The notes below the pieces were generated by a model. It saw nothing but the letters and a program-made list of their open reading frames with translations, had not been told where the DNA came from and did no database searches. Below are positions 7,902-14,880 of a stretch of DNA of 64,000 nt, one piece after another. Source of the stretch: Paenibacillus_V sp046244365 (GTDB lineage: Bacteria; Bacillota; Bacilli; Paenibacillales; NBRC-103111); assembly GCF_046244365.1 (NCBI RefSeq), contig NZ_CP176395.1:4154001-4218000 (forward strand), read 5' to 3'. Positions within the stretch are counted from its first letter, which is position 1. Each line of letters starts with the position of its first letter. Position numbers and translations under genes: made by a program.

Positions 7902-8828
7902 ATGCACGACAACCGGCTAACGGCCGAATTGCTGCTCGACAAGGTGATGGCAGTACTGGATAAACGATTGTCGGTTGGAGGAACCGCTGCGTCGGAGGCT
8001 AATTCCTTGCAGGCGGGACAGGAAGTTGCTGATTCACCTCGGGTGGAACGAGAGGTTACTGATAAGCCTCGAGCGGAAAAAGAGGTGCCGGCATCCGCAA
8101 CGGCCCCATCTAGCGTGCCGAAGCCCATTTGGCCGGAAGGAATGGACGAGCTGCTGTCCAGCACCCCATCGAGAATCGGCGTATGGCGTGCGGGCACGAG
8201 GCCGTTAACGAAAGAGATGCTGAAATTCAGATGCGACCATGCGGCGGCGGTCGATTCGATCTACGGGGAAGTAAACCGGAAGCTGTTGGATGAATTTGGG
8301 CTGTTTACGGTGGAGACGTGCTTCGAAAACACGGAGCATTACCTGAAACGGCCGGATAAAGGGAGAGTCCTTAGCGAGGAGGGCGTAAGCGCAGTCCGGC
8401 AGCGCTGCGCACAGAAGCCGCAGGTCCAAATCGTCGTGTCGGACGGTCTGAGCGCTAATGCGATCGATGCGAATTTACGCGATGTGTATCCCGCGCTGCG
8501 AGATTCGCTTGAAGCGTACGGGCTGAAAAGCGGGACTCCTTTTTTTGTCAGGGGCGGCCGTGTGGCTTGCATGGATCATATCGGCGAGATGTTACAGCCG
8601 GAAACACTTGTGCTGCTGATCGGCGAGCGACCGGGACTCGTATCCTCAAAATCGATGAGCGCTTACATGTGCTACCGGCCGCGTAAAGGGACGGTAGAAA
8701 GCGACCGTACGGTCATTTCGAATATTCATCACGGCGGGACGCCTCCCGTAGAGGCGGGAGCGCATATCGGAACGGTGCTCAAGAAAATGCTCGAGCAGAG
8801 GACGAGCGGCGTGAATTTGGACTTCTGA
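7902..8828 (+). CDS. eutC: Ethanolamine ammonia-lyase small subunit EutC
   Basis: This subunit completes the cobalamin-binding site of ethanolamine ammonia-lyase. The conserved core (from about residue 85) contains 'GVWRAGTRPLTKEML', 'RCDHAAAVDSIYGEV' and 'VVSDGLSANAID'. The ATG at 7902 follows GAGGAGGAAGCG. The first 22 residues form an amphipathic helix (LTAELLLDKVMAVLDKRL), consistent with the N-terminal targeting segment known for EutC. A linker follows that holds two imperfect ten-residue repeats, EVADSPRVER and EVTDKPRAEK. The TGA stop abuts, with no spacer, the stop codon of the convergent transporter gene. This is the last eut gene on this side of the cluster. Confidence 0.95.
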   Translation: MHDNRLTAELLLDKVMAVLDKRLSVGGTAASEANSLQAGQEVADSPRVEREVTDKPRAEKEVPASATAPSSVPKPIWPEGMDELLSSTPSRIGVWRAGTRPLTKEMLKFRCDHAAAVDSIYGEVNRKLLDEFGLFTVETCFENTEHYLKRPDKGRVLSEEGVSAVRQRCAQKPQVQIVVSDGLSANAIDANLRDVYPALRDSLEAYGLKSGTPFFVRGGRVACMDHIGEMLQPETLVLLIGERPGLVSSKSMSAYMCYRPRKGTVESDRTVISNIHHGGTPPVEAGAHIGTVLKKMLEQRTSGVNLDF

Positions 8829-9860
8829 TCAGCCGAGCAGTCTCAATACGAGTATCCCTACGATCGCGAGTGCGGCTCCGGCGGCTTCCATCCGGCTGAA
8901 CGATTCCCGCAGCACGAGCCTGGCATAAAGCAATATCAGGACGACGCTCATAGCGCCGATCGCCGATACGAGTCCGGTGACGCCGTACTTGAATGCCGGC
9001 ATCAACAGCATCATACCGGAAATGTTCGTTATGCCTACGAACATGCCCCATAACACCGTTTTGCCAAACGGCCATTGGGCAGGGACGGATGCTTGCCGGG
9101 CTGACGTACTCGCCGCATCTGTAAGCCGTACGGAGTCATCATCGTTCATTGCGGAAACCGCCGCTTCTTGCGAGGCGGAGTGACGGGCATTATCGGCGGA
9201 AGATACGGCTGCTTTGAGCGGCTGAGGAGCATCCGCCGCTTCTTGAACATGGCCGGATTGAAGCTGCTTGCGGGATTGCGTGCTGCGCAGCCAAGTTCCG
9301 ATAAACAGCAGGGCACCCGTTCCGTACATAAAGGTCAGCGTCGGAAACGTAAACGCATGCCACAGCGTCGATTGCTTCGAAGCCAGGTCGGTAATGGCAA
9401 AGCCGAGCATGGCGAGTATCGCCCATTGAACGCCGTTCAGATTCGAGAGCGAAATTTCGTTCGAATAACGGATCATCAATATTCCGCCTAAAATAATAAC
9501 GAAAGCGACGATCTGACCGGTGGTTAGCGTCTCGCGCCACAGCACGTAAGCGCCTGCAACGACGACGACGGGCGGAAGCGCGGTGAAGATGGCGACAAGC
9601 GAAGCTTTGCCGACGGCAAAGCCTTTGTACATGGACGCATTAGACGCATACGAAAACAAGCCCATGACGAGTCCCATCAGCGATCCTTCCGTCCAGCGCT
9701 GTCCCGTTGCGAGCGCGGCCGTCAGAGCGACGACGGTGCCGAGTAAATAAACGCCGAACAGCATCAGGCTGCGATCCAGCGGTTTTTGCGACGTCCATTG
9801 ATAGAAGATGCCGCGAAAGCCGAAGCAAACGGCTGCTCCGGCAGCATAGGCGAGCCACAT
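8829..9860 (-). CDS. EamA/DMT-superfamily transporter
   Basis: A 343-residue inner-membrane transporter with two five-helix EamA repeats; the substrate cannot be told from sequence. The N-terminal repeat runs to about residue 190 and the second from about 265 ('PFGKTVLWGMFVGITNISG'). Between them lies a polar insertion of some 70 residues rich in Ala, Ser, Asp and Gln, unusual for the family, where the cytoplasmic link is normally short. The ATG at 9860 follows AAAGGAGAATACCTAT on the minus strand. A good minus-strand promoter lies about 105 bases upstream. The gene converges on eutC with the two stop codons touching (TGATCA), so transcripts must overlap or end inside a gene. Confidence 0.88.
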   Translation of the reverse strand: MWLAYAAGAAVCFGFRGIFYQWTSQKPLDRSLMLFGVYLLGTVVALTAALATGQRWTEGSLMGLVMGLFSYASNASMYKGFAVGKASLVAIFTALPPVVVVAGAYVLWRETLTTGQIVAFVIILGGILMIRYSNEISLSNLNGVQWAILAMLGFAITDLASKQSTLWHAFTFPTLTFMYGTGALLFIGTWLRSTQSRKQLQSGHVQEAADAPQPLKAAVSSADNARHSASQEAAVSAMNDDDSVRLTDAASTSARQASVPAQWPFGKTVLWGMFVGITNISGMMLLMPAFKYGVTGLVSAIGAMSVVLILLYARLVLRESFSRMEAAGAALAIVGILVLRLLG

Positions 9861-9896
9861 ATAGGTATTCTCCTTTGGCGGTATGAATGACGAGAA

Positions 9897-9955
9897 TCCC
9901 CGTAAACGAGGAAGGCGCTTCCCATGGCCGACCGAAGCGTTGCGGGGCTTTTTAC
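9897..9955 (-). other. Structured leader candidate upstream of the EamA transporter
   Basis: On the minus strand the leader holds CCCCGCAACG and, about 40 bases on, CGTTTACGGGG. These arms can pair (CCCCG with CGGGG, then ACG with CGT) around an inner GGAAGCGCCTTCC hairpin. On the plus strand the same arms end in GCGGGGCTTTTT, which looks like a weak terminator before trpB. I could not match it to a known riboswitch class. Confidence 0.3.
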
Positions 9956-9965
9956 GATTCTATTA

Positions 9966-9994
9966 AATATAAGGGCAGTGCCGAGGTTCGTCAA
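9966..9994 (-). promoter_or_regulatory. Sigma-A type promoter for the EamA transporter
   Basis: On the minus strand TTGACG (9989-9994) and TATATT (9966-9971) are separated by 17 bases, five of six matches to each consensus box. Transcription would give a leader of about 100 bases before the start codon at 9860. Confidence 0.6.
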
Positions 9995-10079
9995 TGAAGG
10001 AGAAATGTTTCGCTGGTCAATGCGTGCCGGATTTAGTAAAATGGAAACCGTTACAATTCGAATTGGGAGGTTGTTTTGG

Positions 10080-11237
10080 ATGACGACAGAGCAGGTTGGC
10101 TATTTCGGTCAATTCGGGGGGAGCTTTGTGCCGCCCGAGCTTCAAGAGGTGCTCGATTACTTAGCTTCACAATTTTACAAGTTTAAAGACGACCCCGAAT
10201 TCATCGAAGAGTACAACTATTATTTGAAGGAATTCGTAGGCCGCGAAAATCCGCTTACTTATGCCGAACATTTGTCGGACAAGCTTGGCGGGGCCAAAAT
10301 CTATTTGAAGCGGGAAGATTTGAACCACACCGGTTCCCACAAAATCAACAATGTGCTCGGACAAATATTGCTCGCCAAACGAATGGGCGCGAAGCGCATC
10401 ATCGCCGAAACGGGCGCCGGACAGCATGGGGTGGCTACAGCTACCGTCTGCGCCATGTTCGATATGGAATGCGTCATTTATATGGGGGCGGAAGATACGC
10501 GCCGTCAGGCGCTTAACGTATTCAGGATGGAGCTGCTCGGAGCGAAGGTCGTTCCGGTCGCCAAAGGGCAGGGACGTTTGAAGGACGCGGTTGACGAGGC
10601 GCTCGGCGATCTCGTCGCGAACTACAAAACGACATTTTATTTGCTCGGTTCGGCTGTAGGACCTCATCCGTATCCGACGATCGTCAAGCATTTTCAATCC
10701 GTTGTCAGTGAAGAGTCCAAACGGCAAATTCTCGCCAAGGAAGGCAGACTGCCCGATGCGGTAATCGCGTGCGCCGGAGGCGGAAGCAATGCGATCGGCG
10801 CCTTTGCGCATTATATCGACGAGCCAGGCGTACGCCTGATCGGCGTAGAGCCGGATCAAGCTCCGACGATGACCCAGGGGGTGCCGGGCGTTATCCACGG
10901 CTTCAAATGCTTGGTGCTGTTAGACGAGAACGGCAATCCGAAGCCGACCTATTCGATCGCTGCGGGACTCGACTACCCGGGTATCGGACCGGAGCATAGC
11001 TATTTGAAGGAAAGCGGCCGCGCGGAATACTATACCGTTACGAATGAAGAAGTGCTGGATGCGTTCCAGGTGCTCTCCAAGACGGAAGGGATTATCCCCG
11101 CGCTCGAAAGCGCGCACGCCGTCGCCTATGCGCTCAAGCTGGCGCCGACGCTCGCCAAGGATGCGATATTGATCGTGAACCTGTCGGGACGCGGCGACAA
11201 AGACGTGGAACAAGTATTCCATATGCTAAAAAAGTAA
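10080..11237 (+). CDS. trpB: Tryptophan synthase beta chain-like enzyme (orphan trpB)
   Basis: A 385-residue PLP enzyme that joins indole and serine to tryptophan in its family. The PLP lysine lies in 'REDLNHTGSHKINN' (about residue 80), the catalytic glutamate in 'IAETGAGQHGVA', and the phosphate-binding loop in 'CAGGGSNAIG'. No trpA or other trp gene is nearby. Compared with B. subtilis and E. coli TrpB, the segment after 'LIGVEP' is about eight residues shorter and lacks the usual G.DT..HAAT motif. The ATG at 10080 follows GGGAGG, and a perfect palindrome CAATTCGAATTG overlaps the upstream edge of that ribosome site. A clear terminator follows. It may be a normal beta chain, an indole-salvage form or one with changed acceptor specificity. 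Confidence 0.85.
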   Translation: MTTEQVGYFGQFGGSFVPPELQEVLDYLASQFYKFKDDPEFIEEYNYYLKEFVGRENPLTYAEHLSDKLGGAKIYLKREDLNHTGSHKINNVLGQILLAKRMGAKRIIAETGAGQHGVATATVCAMFDMECVIYMGAEDTRRQALNVFRMELLGAKVVPVAKGQGRLKDAVDEALGDLVANYKTTFYLLGSAVGPHPYPTIVKHFQSVVSEESKRQILAKEGRLPDAVIACAGGGSNAIGAFAHYIDEPGVRLIGVEPDQAPTMTQGVPGVIHGFKCLVLLDENGNPKPTYSIAAGLDYPGIGPEHSYLKESGRAEYYTVTNEEVLDAFQVLSKTEGIIPALESAHAVAYALKLAPTLAKDAILIVNLSGRGDKDVEQVFHMLKK

Positions 11238-11250
11238 AGCATAGGAGTTG

Positions 11251-11278
11251 CCCCGCATTCCGGTGCGGGGTTCTTTTT
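11251..11278 (+). terminator. Rho-independent terminator after trpB
   Basis: A perfect seven-pair stem, CCCCGCA and TGCGGGG with loop TTCCGG, is followed by TTCTTTTT. It lies 14 bases after the trpB stop. Confidence 0.85.
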
Positions 11279-11347
11279 ATCGATGGAAACCCGGTTCAGG
11301 ATGATCGGTACCGGTACCAAGAACGATTTCGAGCGGAGTGAGCATAC

Positions 11348-12316
11348 ATGGGTATTCGCGTCCTTAAGACGGCTATTGCGGCGACGCTCGCCATATACTT
11401 AGCGCAGTGGCTTGATCTGGGCTCTCCATTGTCGGCTGGCTTGCTTGCGATTCTGGGCGTCGACGTTACGAAAAAACGGAGCTTGAAAAGCGCCGGCATC
11501 CGCATTCTAGCTTCCTTGTTCGGACTGTTTGTCGGATCGATTCTCTTCTATGTATGCGGCTTTCAGGTATGGGTTATGGCGCTCTTCGTGATGTCGGTTT
11601 ATCCGATTCTGGCTAAGCTTAAGCTAAGCGACGGGATCGTGACCGGAACGGTCGTCATGATTCATCTGTTCGTCGCGGAGTCGATCGAGGCGGCGATGAT
11701 CTGGAATGAAGTGATGCTGCTGTTCGTCGGACTCGGCACGGCTACCGTCATCAACTTGATTTATATGCCGAGTCCGGAGCGCAGACTGCAGGAAGCGCGC
11801 AAACGGATCGACGAGCTGTTTTCCGTTATTTTCGGCGAGATCGCCATTCATTTGCGGGAAGGCGACAATCATATTTGGGACGGCAAAGAGCTGCTTGCGG
11901 CAGGCCAAGCCATCCGTGAAGGCTTATCGTTATCCGAACATTCCGCCGAAAATCGGCTCTTCTATGCCGATAACGAATGGGAGGGCTATTTCGAGATGAG
12001 AAGGCAGCAGCTCGATACGATCGACGATATGCTGGATCTCGTCTCGCAGGTATATCAAAGCCTTCCGCACGGGGAGGCGGCCGCGCGTTTGTTCGATATG
12101 CTGAAGGTCGACGTAAAAGAAACCTTTTATACCGGAAACGCGGAGAAAGAACTTGATGCTCTGGAGCGTTCGTTCAAATCGATGGAGCTGCCGCAAACGC
12201 GCGAAGAGTTCGAGATGCGTTCCGCTATTTTGCAGCTTTGCCTGGAGCTTAAGGTATACTTGTCCATCGCCAAGACGCTTAAGAAGCGAAAAGAAAGCAA
12301 TGAAAATACCCTTTGA
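11348..12316 (+). CDS. Aromatic acid exporter family membrane protein (ArAE_1, YqjA-like)
   Basis: A 322-residue protein with an N-terminal membrane part of four or more helices (about residues 6-140, including 'TAIAATLAIYLAQWL' and 'GLGTATVINLIYMPS') and a soluble, charged helical C-terminal part from about 145. This layout fits the ArAE_1/DUF939 family with its C-terminal domain, of which B. subtilis YqjA is a member. A transport role is assumed from family only. The ATG follows GGAGTGAG. It starts about 70 bases after the trpB terminator and has no obvious terminator of its own; cotE follows with its own sporulation-type promoter. Confidence 0.8.
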   Translation: MGIRVLKTAIAATLAIYLAQWLDLGSPLSAGLLAILGVDVTKKRSLKSAGIRILASLFGLFVGSILFYVCGFQVWVMALFVMSVYPILAKLKLSDGIVTGTVVMIHLFVAESIEAAMIWNEVMLLFVGLGTATVINLIYMPSPERRLQEARKRIDELFSVIFGEIAIHLREGDNHIWDGKELLAAGQAIREGLSLSEHSAENRLFYADNEWEGYFEMRRQQLDTIDDMLDLVSQVYQSLPHGEAAARLFDMLKVDVKETFYTGNAEKELDALERSFKSMELPQTREEFEMRSAILQLCLELKVYLSIAKTLKKRKESNENTL

Positions 12317-12415
12317 ATACAAGGGCGAGGCTCGAAAGCGATAGGGAGAAAATAGCAAATGAAACCATTCTTCGGTTACCTGCAAAATTTACGGAGAGCT
12401 TAATCAAATAGTTGT

Positions 12416-12443
12416 CACCCTAGACGAATGTCCTGCATACAAT
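12416..12443 (+). promoter_or_regulatory. Sporulation sigma (SigE/SigK) promoter of cotE
   Basis: The box CATACAAT (12436-12443) matches the mother-cell sigma -10 element. CACC (12416-12419) lies 16 bases upstream, as in the SigK consensus. In B. subtilis, cotE has SigE and SigK promoters, so the match makes biological sense. Confidence 0.6.
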
Positions 12444-12477
12444 TTAAATGAATGATTGTATGGAGGAGGTTGAAAGG

Positions 12478-13044
12478 ATGTCTATTGCAGATAAAGACTT
12501 GCAGCGGAGAGAGATTATAACGAAAGCGGTCTGCGGCAAAGGTCGTAAGTTCAGCCAGGTGAGCCACACCGTAATTCCGTCCCATGCTCCAACCAGCATC
12601 CTCGGCGCTTGGATTATCAATAACCAATACGAGGCCGCGAAAGGCAGCAACGGAATCGAGGTAATCGGTACTTACGACATCAACATCTGGTATTCGTACG
12701 ACAAAAACACGAAAACGGACGTAGCTAAGGAAACGGTATCGTATGTTGATGTTGTCCCGCTATCCTATCTGGATAAAAAACATAGAGCTTCCACAGCGGA
12801 AGTTTCGGCGGTGGCGACACAGGAGCCGAACTGTGTGGAAGCTACGGTTTCGTCCCACGGAGACAGCGTGATCATTCGAGTGGAGCGGGAGTATTTCGTC
12901 GAAATGGTCGCCGAAACGAAGGTATGCGTCATTGTCGATCCGAACGGAATCAGCGATTTTGGCGACAAAACGATCGATTTCGATGGCGGAGACGACGATT
13001 ACGAAGACTTGGATCCGGATCTGCTCGACGACGAGCTGAACTGA
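12478..13044 (+). CDS. cotE: Outer spore coat morphogenetic protein CotE
   Basis: CotE builds the outer coat of the endospore by recruiting other coat proteins around the forespore in the mother cell. The 188-residue product starts 'MSIADKDLQRREIITKAVCGKGRKFS' in family style (split here: MSIADKDLQ, then REIITKAVCGKGRKFS) and contains 'LGAWIINNQYEA' and the 'YDINIWYSYD' strand. The C-terminus is very acidic (DFDGGDDDYEDLDPDLLDDE), as in B. subtilis CotE (181 residues). The ATG at 12478 follows GGAGGAGGTTGAAAGG. Upstream lies a mother-cell sigma promoter, and a terminator follows. The position before mutS matches B. subtilis. Confidence 0.95.
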   Translation: MSIADKDLQRREIITKAVCGKGRKFSQVSHTVIPSHAPTSILGAWIINNQYEAAKGSNGIEVIGTYDINIWYSYDKNTKTDVAKETVSYVDVVPLSYLDKKHRASTAEVSAVATQEPNCVEATVSSHGDSVIIRVEREYFVEMVAETKVCVIVDPNGISDFGDKTIDFDGGDDDYEDLDPDLLDDELN

Positions 13045-13181
13045 CGGGTAAGCAGCTTTTGACGCTCTTTGCATGCTCTCGAGGCCGTTTTGCTGGCACA
13101 AAACGATTTGCGATGGCGTCGCTTAAGACTCCGTTTGTTGTGTACTAATGGGATAGTATATGCGGCTGCACAGATCGTGCT

Positions 13182-13211
13182 GAGGGCGTTTGCCCTCTTT
13201 TTGTTTTTTCT
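13182..13211 (+). terminator. Terminator after cotE
   Basis: GAGGGC and GCCCTC with a GTTT loop are followed by TTTTTGTTTTTT. It ends the cotE transcript about 140 bases after the stop codon. Confidence 0.85.
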
Positions 13212-13257
13212 TATTCCGGAAAGATGCCCTTGAAAAAAAGTTGCGGGAGGGGTTTGC

Positions 13258-14793
13258 GTGCATTTATTTTTTCTGCATGGGAACGAGCCGGGAGTCAAGC
13301 TGCTGCTTGAGCGTCTCCTGATACCGCATGGCAGTCTGTATCCTGCCGGTTTGGCCTGCGATGCGGTGTTGTGTTGGGGGGGCAGTCATCGCGATAAGCT
13401 GCGGAAGGCGGCTTCCGTCCGTCTGTTGAACAGGCCGGAGGCGGTGGAAGGCGCAAGCCAGGCGAGGCTTCGGGAACGGACGTTACGGCTGCACGGCATA
13501 AAAACGATGGAGCGGTTGCCCGGAGGCCGGCCGAGAGGCTCGCTTGGCAGCGAATTTTCGCGCGAATACCGCGTACCCGTTTTTCAATTGGATGCATTGG
13601 CGTTATTCGAGAAAAAGCATGAAGGTGCATTGCTTACGGCCAAAACACGGTTATCGAACGCCGGCAGCCATTACCAGGAGCTGGACTCGTCCGAGCTAAC
13701 GTTTCATGCCAAGCGCGCAAGCCGGGAAGCCGTGAAAGCCGTTTATGCCCTCGGGCTTGATTATGCGTTAGTCCACGTCGGCATACGGCCGAATGGCGAT
13801 ACGGTGGTCGCCGACGTTCGGCCGACCTTTCCTATGACAATCCGCTACGCCGAGCTGTTTGCGGATGCCATTACAGCCTACGGCGAACAGCTAACCCGCG
13901 AGCTGGAGCGCAAATCCCCCGCCGTGCTCGGCGCCGATCCCGAATTCGTTCTGCAAAATCCGGAAGGGCGCATTGTGCCCGCTTCGCGTTTCTTTGAAAA
14001 GGACGGTCAAGTCGGAAGCGACGGCGTCGTTATGCGCAGTCATAAAGTCGTGCAAGCGCTCGCCGAGCTCCGACCCGCGCCAAGCTCGAACCCGCGCGAG
14101 CTCGTCCGCAGACTGAAACAGACGATGCGGACGGCGGCTTCGATGCTGGGCGACGAGCCGCTCGTTTGGCTGGCGGGCGGCATGCCCGTCAAAGGACTTG
14201 CGCTCGGGGGACACATTCATTTCAGCGGACTTTGGCCGAACGTTCACCTGCTTCGCGCGCTGGACAATTATTTGGCACTCCCGCTTTCATTAATAGAAGG
14301 AGAAGGCGCGAAGCGCCGAAGACCTCGTTACGGGGTGCTCGGCGATTTTCGCAAGAAGCCTCACGGGGGCTTCGAATACCGTACGCTTCCAAGCTGGCTG
14401 GTTTCGCCCGAAACCGCAGTTGGGGTGATCACGCTTGCGCGCATCATCAGCGACCATTATTTGAAATTCGGCTACGAGCCGCTTTCGATGCCCGGCATTC
14501 AGCAAGCCTATTACGAAGGGGATAAGCTCGCCATCCTTCCGCACGCGGAGCGGCTGTGGAAAGATATCGAGTCAACTCCCGCCTACAAAGCATACCGGAC
14601 CGAGTTGGATTGGCTGAAAATGCGTATGCTTGAACTTCATTGCTGGGACGAAGCCGAAGATTTCCGCCCGAAGTGGGGCGTACAAACGGAGGAGGAAGCG
14701 CCTGTATGGACGCCGGCAGAGGGGAATAAGCAATTGCGGAGCGCCGCGAAGAGAGCTTACGAGAAGCCCAACGTTTGGCTCGCAGGCAGGTGA
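13258..14793 (+). CDS. Putative amidoligase-domain protein (phiEco32-like COOH-NH2 ligase type 2)
   Basis: A 511-residue protein. From about residue 220 it shows the COOH-NH2 ligase (glutamine-synthetase-like fold) signature: 'VLGADPEFVLQNPEGRIVPASRF' in outline (ADPEFVLQN, then SDGVVMRSH, ELRPAPS), then 'GGHIHFSG' near 320 and 'FEYRTLPSWL' near 375. Such enzymes are predicted to form peptide-like amide bonds with ATP; PF14395 is the family I have in mind. The N-terminal 210 residues have no motif I recognise. The start is GTG 13258 after GGGAGGGG. The gene sits between cotE and mutS, where Bacillus has none. The substrate is unknown; a role in modifying a spore or cell-surface peptide would be speculation. 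Confidence 0.75.
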   Translation: MHLFFLHGNEPGVKLLLERLLIPHGSLYPAGLACDAVLCWGGSHRDKLRKAASVRLLNRPEAVEGASQARLRERTLRLHGIKTMERLPGGRPRGSLGSEFSREYRVPVFQLDALALFEKKHEGALLTAKTRLSNAGSHYQELDSSELTFHAKRASREAVKAVYALGLDYALVHVGIRPNGDTVVADVRPTFPMTIRYAELFADAITAYGEQLTRELERKSPAVLGADPEFVLQNPEGRIVPASRFFEKDGQVGSDGVVMRSHKVVQALAELRPAPSSNPRELVRRLKQTMRTAASMLGDEPLVWLAGGMPVKGLALGGHIHFSGLWPNVHLLRALDNYLALPLSLIEGEGAKRRRPRYGVLGDFRKKPHGGFEYRTLPSWLVSPETAVGVITLARIISDHYLKFGYEPLSMPGIQQAYYEGDKLAILPHAERLWKDIESTPAYKAYRTELDWLKMRMLELHCWDEAEDFRPKWGVQTEEEAPVWTPAEGNKQLRSAAKRAYEKPNVWLAGR

Positions 14794-14839
14794 AGAGGAT
14801 CGACAAAATACGGCAAATCTACGGTTTCCATCCGATTCA

Positions 14840-14848
14840 TGCTATAAT
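14840..14848 (+). promoter_or_regulatory. Extended -10 promoter of mutS
   Basis: TGCTATAAT lies 32 bases before the mutS start, with a perfect -10 box preceded by the extended TG motif. No good -35 box is present at the usual distance, as expected for extended -10 promoters. Confidence 0.6.
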
Positions 14849-14880
14849 AGGGCTATTGTGAACCGTATTGGGGGATGGAA

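Noticed and set aside
1..8828. Absence of eutH, eutL, eutT, eutQ, eutG and the EutVW regulators.
   Set aside because: The operon is cut by the window edge, so missing genes may simply lie upstream; no conclusion is drawn.
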